A stretch of DNA of 64,000 nucleotides from Toxotes chatareus (Eukaryota; Chordata; Actinopteri; Toxotidae). Position numbers and translations under genes: made by a program. The stretch covers positions 12,135,517 through 12,199,516 of the forward strand of contig CM028891.1 of assembly GCA_016801885.1 (NCBI GenBank). The letters run 5' to 3'. How positions within the stretch are numbered: position 1 is the first letter of the stretch; each line of letters begins with the position of its first letter. The notes below the pieces were generated by a model that searched no databases, had not been told where the DNA came from, and was given only the letters and a program-made list of their open reading frames with translations. Positions 52,749 to 64,000 of this stretch are shown here, in pieces.

Positions 52749-53052
52749 TCTGCTTGATCAGCCTTTTGTCTGCCACGAGGACGTTCTCGGCGTCGACGAC
52801 GATAACCTTTCCGTCACGCGGGCCGACCGCGAAGTTATCAAAGCTGACGTCGAGCAGGTAGAGGGCGAATTCAAAGTCGTTGTTGGTGAGCTGCTCGGCG
52901 ATGTCCATCAGCTGGCGCGCCAGGTCTACCCTCTTCTCCCAGGGAGCGTTGTAGAAACTCCACAGCTCCTCGCCCACGTAGTTGACAGCTACCACGCGCC
53001 CACACGCTCCCAGGTACTTGGCGAACGGCCACCCCTCGTCTGAGGGAAAACT
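52749..53052 (-). CDS. dipk2a: dipk2a, penultimate coding exon (kinase-like catalytic core)
   Basis: This exon encodes 101 residues plus one base. It starts in phase 0 (Ser-Phe-Pro-Ser-Asp-Glu-Gly) after a pyrimidine-rich acceptor ending cccag, and ends after CAG A at a GTGAGT donor. The sequence is near-identical to vertebrate DIPK2A (C3orf58), a secretory-pathway member of the FAM69/DIPK family of divergent kinases. Two kinase-like signatures are visible: LLDVSFDNFAV (exon residues 67-77), the equivalent of the catalytic loop, and VIVVDAENV (83-91), where the Asp occupies the metal-binding DFG-like position. In the literature DIPK2A is a Golgi and secreted protein linked to cardiomyocyte survival signalling; its catalytic activity is not settled. 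The open frame continues past the acceptor only as intron sequence rich in Phe and Leu codons. The exon is more GC-rich than its surroundings, as expected for coding sequence. The identification is very secure; the exact start rests on the single good AG. Confidence 0.96.
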
Positions 53053-54144
53053 CTGGGAAGGAGAAACAAATGAGAAATTCGTTGATTTAAAAATGTAGAT
53101 AAAAGAAGTCAAGCTGTGTAGTGTAGTGTTGCCTGAAAGAAATACCCCATTGGCTTTGAAAAGAAAAAAAAAAACAGAGGCTAACACGTGAATTGCGAGA
53201 GCCTTGAGATTATCAGAAAATATTTGTTTATGTTGCACAGAAATCAAGTTTCTCAATACAGAGACTAAAAAAGAAAGAAAAAAAAAAAAATCCCAGACAC
53301 CAAACAAAAAGTTGCCGTGTGCAGCCTTGGGTAGTTTTTGATACACAATTCTAAGCACAACAGTTGAAAATCTGCCAAAGGATCACATGAAACAAAGCCA
53401 GCGCTGGGTATAACGGATTAAATTTAATAAAAGAAAAAGGCCAGTTTGTGCTAAAGCCCTACAGCTATGAGCTGATGTACACTGGTATACTCAGTGCTTC
53501 CAGAGAAATGATAGGAGGTGATTTGTGGTAGCAGCAGTTAGCGGGAAAGCCTTATGTGTTGTGATGCAGCAGCGGGGCGATTTAAACTGCCGCATGATGT
53601 CGGCTAACCAAGTTAATGCAGTTTGGGCATGCTGACAAGAAATCGCTGTGTATTACAGCTTAGAACTGATTAATAATAACAAGGTAATACCACTAGCAGC
53701 AAGTGGAATCACTGCTGCAGCACAACACCCAAATCTCTCTCAGAATTACTCGACTTCATTGAGGTCAAAGAAAAACAGGCACACATGCGCCATCATCTGC
53801 AATCACTTCAGGTCGAGTGGTAACGTCTGCACCGGCAAACATGTAGACAAACACACACATACAGACAACTTAAATGAGCTGGGTGTGAAGCAGCTGCGTT
53901 AGGCAAACGTGCTATGCTGCTAAGGGTCTGGATTCTGTACGTCTCATTATTGCTTCCATCCTTCTCCATGAGCTCCAGTGTCTCACAGTTTCCCTGCATC
54001 TCTCGTTCTCTTTTTTTTCTCCTCTCCTGGTCCATTTCATTGCCACGGGCTATCACAATGGGTGGACAAATTAATGGAAAATAATATAATGAAATCCCCT
54101 GTTTTTGCAGCCCACATGAGTTTTGCTACAAGTGATAAGCTCCC

Positions 54145-54207
54145 ATCTTTTACAATAAACCCCCCCCCCACCACCACCACCACGGGCCTCTATCTTTTAC
54201 AATAAAC
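54145..54207. repeat. 16-bp direct repeats flanking a C/CCA tract
   Basis: ATCTTTTACAATAAAC occurs at 54145-54160 and again at 54192-54207. Between them lie a run of C (54160-54169), a CCA trinucleotide repeat and GGGCCTC. Confidence 0.9.
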
Positions 54208-54552
54208 AACCGGCCATATGCTAGCTTAATGATAGCCCACAATTCCTATGTAACAAATCTCTCTTAGGCTGCTGTTTCTGGCAGGCAGCCACTGCACAGA
54301 CACAGAAAGAGAATCAGGAGCGCTCATGTTTCACAGCAGCCTGTGTAACACCCCCCCCCCCTCACCCCACTCCTCACCCCTTTCTGAAACCCAGTAGTAT
54401 CAGAGATATGGCAGGGAACACACCATGTCACCGCAGGTAATGTGTGAACCACTATGTGCACACTAATGTGTGGGTTTTTACTTTGCACTAGTGCTAATGT
54501 AATAATTCTAATTTCTTTTTTGGTGGTGGGGGGGCAACATCCTTCAGTCTTG

Positions 54553-54567
54553 CCCCCCCCCCCCCCC
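54553..54567. repeat. C15 homopolymer
   Basis: A 15-base C run, one of three C-rich tracts within 450 bases. Confidence 0.95.
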
Positions 54568-56547
54568 ACCTCCTGGCCATACAGCTGCTGTATCTCAAAG
54601 ATAACAGCTGGACCCCTGCCACATAGAGACTGTGGCACAGAGGAAGTGCTTGTGACAAGGAAACCATGGCTGAGTGAAAGCAGCAATTTGAGTGTTCATT
54701 AGTATACAGTTGACTAGTGTTGAGACATTTTTTTTTTTTTATCTCAGACACTTCTCAAACTATGTTGCTCTTAAGCTCCTTTATTACACCCCTTGACTAG
54801 GCTATAATTTGCTAAGTGTACTGAAGGGCAAAGCATGTGTATCCCACCTGTGCTATAGAATGTGGTGCAACAAGCCAGTTGCAGTTCTAAGTGAAGGTCC
54901 AGCATGGGACCTTGAACTGAGAAACAACCTTGGAATAATTTTAAAGGATGAAAAAAATCAAGATCTTGCTGCAACAATTTTGACTTCACAACTTTTTAAG
55001 GCTTTACCCAGAAAGAGAGGCACACTTTCACAGTTTATCACAGTCTGTTTTAGTGGTGTAAATCTATACCTGAGGCGAATCTCTTGTTCCCACCAGTTTC
55101 AAGAAAGATCCACCCCCCCCCAAAAGGGGAGGACAATGATAAGTTGCATGCAACGCAGCCTTGGTTGAGCCCATTTCCCTGAGGTGACCCAATCAATTGT
55201 GAGCCAGACAAAAGTCTGTCCAGAAAGCACTACTGGCTTCCAGCAGCCTGTCTGTCTGCGCCTGTCATCCTTAGACTTGGCAATGACTCACCCACCTTCC
55301 CCAAAAACCTCTTGGCTTAATACCCTTCCTCTACATTTTCTGATGTAACAAACTTGACAGGTAGAGGAATCTGAGGAAGCAGGAATGTCTCAAAAGTGAG
55401 GAATTCCAGCAGATACCAAGAAACAAAGGATAGCGGTTCGCTGACTGCACTCCCAAATACCGAGTACTGGCTGGAAAGGAGACAATCCCAGACTGCTGAG
55501 ATATTGCTAGCTAACAGGCATTGCTATACAAGAGATTTTAGGATCAGAGACTTAACAGGCTAAATATCTAAAATGGCTTTCTAATTTTTGGAGTTGGTAT
55601 AGAAAGATTAGGCTGAAGCTGGATCAGTTGGTGGTACATCCCTATTAGGCCCGCTTCCCTTTGACCCAGATTCAAACCTCAGATCACTTTATGTCGCTGC
55701 AAATCTAAGCAGCTCTTGGTCTTGTTGACAAAACTTAGCCTGTCCAATGCTGGGGCTAAACCTGCTTTGTTTAACACTGTCCTCCCTCTCTTACCCCTGC
55801 AGGGTGGATAGATAGATGTGGGGAAGGGGTGGTGGTGGTGCGGGGGAGCAAGAAAGCAGAAGCGAAAGAATACGATGGAGACAGCAAACAGAAGAGACAA
55901 ACAGAGTGTCTTTCACTTCTCCGCTCCAGTGGACAGGAGGAATAAACCAGCAAAGACCTGCCTGCTAAACACATCTCTCTCTTTGTTGTCAGGTTGCAGC
56001 CTGAATGGAGCAAAAGTAGAGCGGCGGCAGAAGGGGGGGGTGGGGGGTTGGCTGATGGGAGGGAGGGGAAGGATGAATGCCCTGCGGCTACTTTCAGACG
56101 CTGTCAACGGCTGTTATGAGAAGGCCTTCATGTCTGTGCGGCCCTCGTCCGCGGTTCTTAACATAGATGTCGCTCATTCACAGCGCTGACAGGCTCATTG
56201 CGCTGCATCAATTACCAGGGTCCTGACAACTCATACCTTGGTGCCATTTTTATGAGCTTCCTTTATTTAAGTTTTATACGCAATAAGTTAAAGGTGACAA
56301 CTGCTGAACAGTGCAGGCAGGCACACGGAAGTGGGCACCTGAGCTTTGGATTCAAACTCGCCCATTGCAGAGGCTGATAAATACGCCGCGTGGCCCACCA
56401 ATCATTCTCCCTTAGCACTCTTTAAACGGTTACTCTGCAGAAGTCATTAACGTCCGCAATGAGGCGTTGAGGAGGGGGGGCGAAATAAATTGGAAAGCCC
56501 AGCCTAATATTACATCCACTGCACTATCTCTGAGCAGACTTGGGAGG

Positions 56548-56550
<3 letters not shown>

Positions 56551-56578
<28 letters not shown>
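56551..56578. repeat. (TG)14 microsatellite
   Basis: Perfect TG tract followed by GGG. Confidence 0.95.
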
Positions 56579-57235
56579 GGGACTGCACAGGTAGTGAATT
56601 TTACCAGTCGTCTCCCAATGATGTTATGCTATTGAAAAATGCTGAGGGTGCAAAACTGCCAATGACACATCCCAGCGACTTTTACTGCTTTAAAAGGTCT
56701 TATCACTTCTTGTACCTGTCATTGGATAAAAACCTTTTAACTCCTGCTTAGCAAAACCTTTAACTTATAGAACCTGGTGCCAAATGCTCTCATTTTTGTT
56801 TTTAGTTTCAATCTTTTTGGCTAGAATTTCTTGCGGTGTTACAGAAATAATGAGCCTGGCTCACTAGACAATGAAAATGAGGGTGGAAAACAGGCCAAAA
56901 CAGATTCTTCTCATTAAAGACGACCTCACAGTGACTTCGAGGCCCAAGTCTGACTAATCTAATCTTAAAAAGGTTGTGCCGTTGCACTAGAGTAGCATTG
57001 ACCGGGGGTGTTTGTGCTTTCCACTCCCCTCCCTATAATACAACAGACACACTGGCATCCTCTTGGGGGGAGATTGGAGTGGGCTGAAATGAAACAGGGC
57101 CACAGACAAATGGGCAGCCTCTGGAGAAGAGGATGAAACGAATGGAGCGAGAGGCACAGGAACACACACCTGCGTCCTGACATCTGCTGACAAAGGCATG
57201 CCCTTCTACTGGGCCACTCGGGGGAGGGCGTGGGC

Positions 57236-57260
57236 GTGTGTGTGTGTGTGTGTGTGTGTG
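57236..57260. repeat. (GT)n microsatellite
   Basis: Perfect GT tract followed by further interrupted GT-rich sequence to about 57315. Confidence 0.9.
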
Positions 57261-58569
57261 CGAGAGTTCGAAAGAGGCTCTTTGTGCGTGTGTGCGTGCA
57301 TGTGTGTGTGTGTGTCTATGTGAAACTGGATCCGAGTGCATGTGAATGAGAACATGCAACGTGACCAGGGCTGATAACAACCTCTATTGAGGGGCCGAGT
57401 AAACATGAGCGGCTCCCTAGATATTGCCTTGGCTGGCCTGCAAAGAACACTGGTCCATCAAACACGCATATACATACACAGATGCACACACACACAAATA
57501 TGGTGGTGGGCACGCAGAGCTGTGTTTCTGAATGCAAGCTTTAAAGGAACCCGTCGCCTTCATCCTGCAACAACAACTACTTAAAGCAAAGAGGAAATTA
57601 GTAGTTTGCCACAGAAGTGTTTCATGTGTGCAGCTTGTGAAAAGCCCTGAGCAGGGTGTGGTGTAAATTCTCAACATTTTCTGTCCTCAACAAAATCCCA
57701 CCGCTCCATAGCAAGCAAGTTGGGACAGGACTCGTCGAGAGTCCGGGGGATCAAAAGGTAAAGTTGAGGAAGCATGGCGGACAGGCATGTTTAGTCAGAC
57801 ACAACAACAACAGCAACAACAAAAAAAACAAAAAAAAAACCCTTTCAGCCCTGATGTTGCAAAATGAACATTATTCAGCCTGTTTATCAAAGGGGCTTAG
57901 CGTTAAGAAGCAGTCACATCTGCTCTGCAAGGCTGGGTCTGCCAAGCTGGACTTGAAAAACATGTTGCTTTTCTGTGCAGCTCTCCGATTGACCTTGTGC
58001 GTCTGGGAGATGTGTGGCGAGCCCCGTCTGGCATTTTGCTGGCCATTTAAGTTTAAAATCCAGTCGGTTAGTCCACAGCGAGAGCTCAGGCCCCACAGGG
58101 GAGCCGGCGCTAACTCCTCATCCTGGCGCACATGGCTCAACCCCTTTCTTCTCTTTTTCTTTTGTCTCCTGCTGTTTCTCCTGCTAACCCCCCGCCCTCA
58201 CTTTGTTCCACCCCCCAAAACCCTGCAATACAGGACAGCGATGCTGTCTGTTCCAGCCATGGAAGCCAGGAAATGCCTAGTCAGAGGACGAAGCTGAGGA
58301 GAGTATGTGTGTGTCGGTAAGGGAGAATGAAGAGTAGTGAGAGACAGAGACTGTAAAGTGCATGTAACTGAATTTAGAATAGGCCCTGCCTCTTTCTTTA
58401 CCAGACATGCAGTTCAAAGAGTGCAAAGTCACAGTGTGTAGAGCTGGCAGCAGTCTTGGGAAGGAGGAAAATCGTTGAATGAGGAAGACTAAAACTAGAA
58501 AGGACTGCTGGGCGCGTGCGCACGCGTGCATGTGCGGAGAAGTCGGAGCCAATAAGAAAGTAAGAGTTC

Positions 58570-58591
58570 AAAAAAAAAAAAAAAAAAAAAA
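58570..58591. repeat. A22 homopolymer
   Basis: A 22-base A run about 180 bases before the AG microsatellite. Confidence 0.95.
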
Positions 58592-58767
58592 CACTGAGCT
58601 CAGATGAGAAATCAAAAGCAAGAGGTCAGGTGGAGAGTCTGAGTAAGACCACATACAGTTGGCTTATGCGGCACAGAGGGAAAGAGCGTGCGCATGATTA
58701 GGTGATCTCTGCCGAGCAGTGATAGAAATGGGTTAGCCAGGTCTTTGAGTTCTGCGGGTCTCTGCTC

Positions 58768-58770
<3 letters not shown>

Positions 58771-58846
<76 letters not shown>
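58771..58846. repeat. (AG)38 microsatellite
   Basis: Seventy-six bases of uninterrupted AG, the longest microsatellite in the window; it is CT in dipk2a transcript sense. Open frames across it (Arg/Glu or Ser/Leu runs) are artefacts. Confidence 0.98.
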
Positions 58847-58847
<1 letters not shown>

Positions 58848-59159
58848 AGGATGAAGAATGAGAGCACAGGACAGTGCAGCTTTGGGGTGCTAGTATACGC
58901 TCCGCAGCTAGCTGATAGCTGAAACCCTTTGCCGACCTGAACCTGAGCCACTGCGCACAGAGCCACCTCATAAATCCCCTCGGCTGGAAGACCAGGAATG
59001 TATTAAGTCATAGGCAGTGGTGTTGACTCAGTCTAGGTGGTATTGCCGCCCACACGGCTGGGGAGGAACCCAAGTGAAACTTGGCCTCAGACCTGAGGGC
59101 TGTGGGTTTGAGGCCTACATCAAGGGCTTTGTATTTCGGAGCAGGCGCCAATTACCTCT

Positions 59160-59280
59160 GGGGCAGCCGGGTGGTGTAGTGAGTAGGGAGATTGCTGTCA
59201 CTGACCCTGCCCTCTAACCTCTGTGCAGAACAAGGTGAACACTGAGGGATTTTCCCTACAAGGAGAAATTAAGTATCTCA
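59160..59280 (+). mobile_element. Degenerate tRNA-derived SINE
   Basis: The head GGGGCAGCCGGGTGGTGTAG, followed by TGAGTAGGGAG, resembles the tRNA-like head and box A of fish HE1/V-SINE-type elements. The tail GGGATTTTCCCTACAAGG, then AGAAATTAAGTATCTC, resembles their GGGATTAATAAAGTATCT 3' end. Box B is not recognisable and the element is short, so it is an old, decayed copy. Family assignment is from memory of the motifs. Confidence 0.5.
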
Positions 59281-62200
59281 CATGTTAGACTTAAAACATA
59301 CTAAGAGGCTGCCAGTCTATGACCATATCCACACTACCACTGAAGAATTTGATTAAATAAAGCTGTTTTATTGCAAGAGTGCAAATGCTAAAGACTGGAA
59401 GATGCACAGTGCAGTATATCCCTGACCTCATATTTCCTGACAAGAACTAGGTGCCTGACAATTTAATGCAGTGGACAATTTTATTACTGCAGGAAAGCTG
59501 ATGTGCTAAAAAGGACATTTTGCTCCAACATTAGGCCTTCTGCTCTCCAGGGGACGTAGCCACTCGTCACCGATCTATATTGCCCATCTAAAGGGGCCCA
59601 GGGAGAGTTATGAATGGGGTTAGACTCTCCTGTGCTGCAGAACTGCATCTTCAGGAGCTGGGAATAAGGTAGGCTGGGGTACAGGCTCTAACAGTAGGAA
59701 GCTGGGTGGTGGTGGGGGGAGAGATCTAAAAAAGGAGCTGGTGGGTGGGATGAAGGCAGGAGGAGGGGGTTCAGCCACAGGCATTTACCTAACCAAACAC
59801 AGCTGTCATGCATGTGCGTGTATATATATCTGTCTGTGTGTGTTTGGAAAGAGGGAGAAAGAGAGAAAGGATTATGGTAACACAAGCAAGTCTGGCTCAT
59901 TCAAATAGGGGAAAACACCACAAGGCTCTGGCTTGTACAACACACACTCGCTCACACAAACCCTCTGCTCCTCTCCTCCTCCTTCTCTTCTCCCCTTTCC
60001 ACCAGGGCCTCCATCCAGCGAGGGCAGCCAAAAGAGGGGAGCCGGGCCCAGATAACTCCCTGTCTTATCCTAACAGGATTCAGTCTGTAGACAAAGGCCT
60101 ATAAGAATAATGAAAGGGGGTTTGGGAGCACTTGAAGCAGGGTTAAGCGGCGTACACATCCTCCTCTCTTATGTGCTAAGAGCGTCATAATCCCCCAGAC
60201 CCAAAAACAAAGGTACTAATCACAGAGTAGCAACTTAAATACTATTTACCGGTGGACCCCAGCCACTGAGCCGGCCTTAAAGACTGAAGGCTCTCACTTA
60301 AGCCAGGACAGCATGCAGTGTCTGTGATTAAATGAAAAAAATATATATATATAAAACTAAAAACAAAACAGGCTTTGATCCTCTTTGTAAATATAGACAT
60401 GGCCCAGAAAGCCAGACAATAAGATTGCAGAGTTTTTCCATGCACAAACAAAATACGGGCAGAAATTCTGTCCATCCTTTGCCAGAGCAGGACCACGGGG
60501 GAAAATAAAGAAGTTCAATTATTGCAGAAATGTTGTGACCACTGCATCTATCTTAGTGCGGAAAAGAATCATGTCCCGCTTGTTTTTCTAATGTTTGACC
60601 ACTGCAAACAACATATGTATTAGTACTGTGCAGCCCAACACTACCACACGCTACCAATGCAGCCTCTGAAACAGTCTAAAAAAAAAAAGGGCTGAGTAAA
60701 ATAACAATTAACCTTCATAAAGAAAAGCAGGGCTGTTTAAACAGATTGCATTGAAGGTGTCCCTGTTTCTCCTCTTTTTTCAATTTATATTTTATGCACA
60801 ATACTGTGAAATAATTGCTTTTGTGTTACAGATAACCTGATATGTAAAAAGAATTTCAATGCAGTAATAGTTCTCGCCTCTTTGTTGTTTAGTTTAAAAC
60901 ATTTTTTAATGCCAAATCATCATTTATTTCTTTTTCAACGATACAGATTTCAACGATAAGATTATCTGACTCATAGCTTGTGTAGACAGGTTGTACATCT
61001 ACTTTTGACCCGATTCATTTAAATTTTATTTTCCTACTAAAAAAAAATATATCCAGGTTCCATAGGTTACGGCGGAGATACCACCTTTGGCTCACGTTGT
61101 GCCAGGAAAACCCCAGAATTTATCCCGTTTATTTTGGCTTAGCTTCCCAAAGTGAATGAGCATCATAATAGATTATGCGGAGCCTCATTAAATCAACAGC
61201 ATACCAAGGAGGCATTCACCCCCCTCTTTTTAAAAATTCAAACAAGCTGTGTTTGCTGAAAGCACTGCGAATGTTTACTTTTGCATTTGCGTTCAAATGT
61301 TGCCGTCAAAAATCTTTGGAGGAACAGGAGATAAGGTCATCCTTCTAATCTCTGTCTTCCGCATCTTCTCTGATTTAGTATCAGTGTCAGACGCCTGTGT
61401 TCTGGGGAAAAACAGACGGTGTTGCGTGAGAGGCTCATGCCTTCTGACGAGCGCGTCTCTGTGTCAGGTGGGGCCGGGGTGTTGAACGAGGAGGTGGATC
61501 TGTGAAAGGTGGGGAGAGAGGCAGTAATAAAAAAGAGGGAGAGGGGTCTCTGGGAGCGCGCAGATTTGAGTCTGGAGGAGATGAGAGTACCGCTGACTGA
61601 GTTAACCCCACAGGCCTGTCACATCCCATTCTCAGCTTCACTGAGCAAGACAGGGCTGAGGACCAAAAAGGGTGCGAGTGCAGTCACATGCTCCTAGCTA
61701 ACTCACCGAGCTTAATGATTTGGAAGGGAGGACTAGGCCAAATCGAACTAATTTAAGGTTGGGCCAGATGTACTCCATCAAACACAACCATCACCTGATG
61801 AATCAGTGAGTCATCTACCCGGAGGAGAGAAGCCAAGGAAGGCAAATAAGATTCTAGTCAGGGAAATGAGAAGAATAAATTACTCACTTTTCATGCAAAC
61901 CGAGTTATTGTCAAATAAGAGGTAAAATTAAACAGCATCATGTAATTTCTCCAGCTGGCAAAGAGACAGCCCCCTTGACACGAGTAGATCGATCACAGCA
62001 ACAGAAATCTGTCCGGGCCAACTTATCTGTGCAGCCTGAAGACAAACAGCATTGGTTATGAGGAAATGAGAGAAAACAGATGAAGTTGCATAAGGTGCCT
62101 CTCATTGCACAAGGATTTTCTTGTTTGGCTGTCGTCATTTTGTCTTCCAAAAATATTTATTCCCCAAAGCCAAATTGTCTTCCACGTGACAAAGGAGTGG

Positions 62201-62487
62201 GGGAGTTGTGTGTGTCTGTGTGTGTATGCGTAGGGGATGTGTGCGTGCTTGTGTACCGCAGAGCACACAGAAAACGCATTGTTGGCCAGACCCCGAAACA
62301 ACACAGTAGATTGTTTCCCACTGACAAAGGAAGGTCTGGTTTCTCATAGTGAAACAGGGCCGATTTACTGCCTGTGGCTTCAAAAGACTGGAAACAGAAG
62401 CCATTCTGAGAGAGTGCAGCTTAGTGAGCAGACAGCAGAAATGTTATCCACATTATTCAACTGTATAAAACCAGAGGAGAGAGACAG

Positions 62488-62508
62488 AAAAAAAAAAAAA
62501 AAAAAAAA
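62488..62508. repeat. A21 homopolymer
   Basis: A 21-base A run in dipk2a upstream intron sequence. Confidence 0.95.
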
Positions 62509-64000
62509 CCAAAACCACAGCACTGGCAACCAATAATGCAGGAAATCATTTACACTAAATATAGCAAACCTACATTATTTGCTGAGTGATACTGGCCTCT
62601 CCAAATTATTGAATGTGTATTTAGCTACAACCAGGTAAAACGAAGCATTGCTCTAGGCCTGACAAAAAGGCTGGGTGATAAACAGTCGAAATAAGGATCA
62701 GGTTTCATTAAATGACTGGACCTAAAATTCACCCTGCATTCCTCTAGCTTTTGTTAAAACCAGTCCCCACGCAGCAGCACTAACTTCTGGCAGAAAAAAA
62801 AAAAAACCCGAAACAGGAGACTAAGGTGTTGTAGTACAGCCCGTCTCCTGTTCATTCTCTATAGATGCCATTAATTCTTTATGGTCTACTTCTGCCCAAC
62901 CTTGTGTATAGGACCTCTCAGCCTCTCAGCAAATTTTCTCCTCATCTTTTGAGTTCACTGATGCTGACGAACAGTCAAGGACCCCGGGATCTGTGATGCT
63001 GTGAGATGTCTGGCACATTTTCGTTGTATATTATCCATCCCCACAATCCATGTTAACCCTCTGTTACCCCCCTGGTCTGGTGCCTACACAGACCCTACAG
63101 TTCTTTCTTACGCCCACAGGTCACAAGTTCAGGATGAGATCAACAATTCATGAGTCCCTGTAAACATGCAAAGGATACACGGAGCAGGGAGGGAAGAGCG
63201 CTGTGGACAATGTGTGTGCATGATGTGTTGGTGTGTGATGTGTGCAAGATAAAGAAGGGGGAGTGATTCATAGAGCCTCTCAACTGGGGCATAATGGCAT
63301 TAAAAACACTGATGGAATTATCTGGCCAGAGTTTGTGGAGCGTACAACGAAAAAATAGGGAAGGATGACATGGACAAAAGAAAGATGTAATAAGAAAGAA
63401 AAGAGGAGAAAGGAAGGAAGGGGGAGGGCGAGCAGCCACACAGGGCTAATCAGATTTTATAGATCGACCAAAATAAAAGGCTGATCTCGCCTTTTGTCCG
63501 CTGAAACGCCTGGAGGTGTCTGGCCCTATGTGTAGGGTGGGGTGGGGTTGTAGGTCAGGGTAAGTTATTGAATGTCTACACGGGCCATGACCGTTGTTGT
63601 TCTGTCCCCTCACAAGACACGGTCAATGCCAGATTGAAATTGAAATTGATTGGCTGCTTGTAAATCAGCGGGGGGAACAGGAAGTGTATTGTGCTTATAT
63701 GATATACAGAGTGGCCGCCTCGACATGCAGGATGACGGAATAGGAATGGTTTGTGATGTTAGTGTTAAATCAGTCACAGTTTCACGAACACTAAACATTA
63801 AAGCCTCAAAAAGGGTAAGATGTCTTTCCTGCAACTGGGTTTTGTTTGTTTTTTTTGTATTGCAATGCTGAAATAAAGACAGTAATATAGGTCAAAAAAA
63901 AAAGAAGACCATTATTTTGGAAGAGAAGCAAAGGATCAAGAATATTGGTGCTGACACCACTTAGCAGCCCTTAGAGAGATCCCTCCGCGTACCGTCTCCC

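Larger units (their letters stand above)
53053..64000 (-). other. dipk2a: dipk2a upstream intron sequence (first exon not in window)
   Basis: The N-terminal exon should encode a signal-anchor segment and about 214 residues in one long open frame. No minus-strand frame of that size or sequence occurs between 53053 and 64000, so this whole stretch is taken as intron. It holds C runs (54160-54169, about 54351-54361, 54553-54567), TG/CA microsatellites (56551-56578, 57236-57260, 57301-57315), an AG microsatellite (58771-58846), A runs (58570-58591, 62488-62508) and a degenerate SINE (59160-59280). No exon of another gene was recognised. Confidence 0.75.

Noticed and set aside
53053..53358. Extension of the dipk2a exon 2 frame upstream as one long open frame.
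   Set aside because: The residues become Phe/Leu/Lys-rich and unlike the family, and a good acceptor precedes the conserved SFPSDEG; it is intron read-through.
57656..58297. Plus-strand 213-codon frame.
   Set aside because: Low-complexity Asn/Lys and Leu runs, no family resemblance, and it lies in dipk2a intron sequence on the opposite strand. Probably chance.
58612..58971. Minus-strand frames with long Ser-Leu repeats.
   Set aside because: Pure translation of the (AG)38 microsatellite.
59018..59110. A second tRNA-like block just before the SINE (GGGTTTGAGGCCTAC resembling box B).
   Set aside because: No matching box A at the proper distance and no cloverleaf by eye; not enough to call a tRNA or another SINE.
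1..64000. CRISPR arrays, bacterial operons, prophage or retroviral genes.
   Set aside because: The sequence is clearly vertebrate genomic DNA; no regularly spaced repeats, LTR pairs or viral gene frames were seen.

Overview
This is animal nuclear DNA, almost certainly from a ray-finned (teleost) fish. It is AT-rich and intron-dominated, with many homopolymer and dinucleotide tracts and short retroposon-tail sequences of the kind common in fish genomes. One gene can be named with confidence. On the minus strand, 48808-49154 and 52749-53052 are the last two coding exons of dipk2a (divergent protein kinase domain 2A; the C3orf58/DIA1/HASF family). The splice sites are canonical, the phases agree, and the joined 216 residues match the C-terminal half of the vertebrate protein almost residue for residue. 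The large first coding exon is not in the window, so it must lie beyond base 64000 and the intron before exon 2 is at least 10.9 kb long.

Layout. 1-25,700: no recognisable gene; simple repeats, one diverged tandem duplication near 570-860, and two retroposon-tail-like pieces. 25,700-28,570: an unexplained island, with a CpG-rich promoter-like segment, a minus-strand open frame ending in a good splice donor (28062-28324), and a diverged tandem duplication of about 970 bp. This is the most likely site of an undescribed locus, but nothing in it is recognised. 28,570-46,600: gene-poor, with one striking hairpin at 36.27 kb. 46,600-48,807: sequence downstream of the dipk2a stop, probably including its 3' UTR, with a CAA/CAG repeat in transcript sense. 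49,155-52,748: the last dipk2a intron. 53,053-64,000: intron sequence upstream of exon 2, with a (CT)38 microsatellite and a degenerate tRNA-type SINE.

Context. From memory of mammalian maps, DIPK2A lies head to head with SLC9A9, and the flank beyond its 3' end is a large gene desert. The 46 kb of near-empty sequence downstream of the stop codon here agrees with that arrangement and would be a reasonable place for long-range regulatory elements. Several homeodomain-site-rich stretches are flagged, without any claim of tested conservation.

Limits. No alignment or search was run. Nearly all short open frames in the window look like chance frames. Gene-free calls mean only that no exon was recognised by eye.
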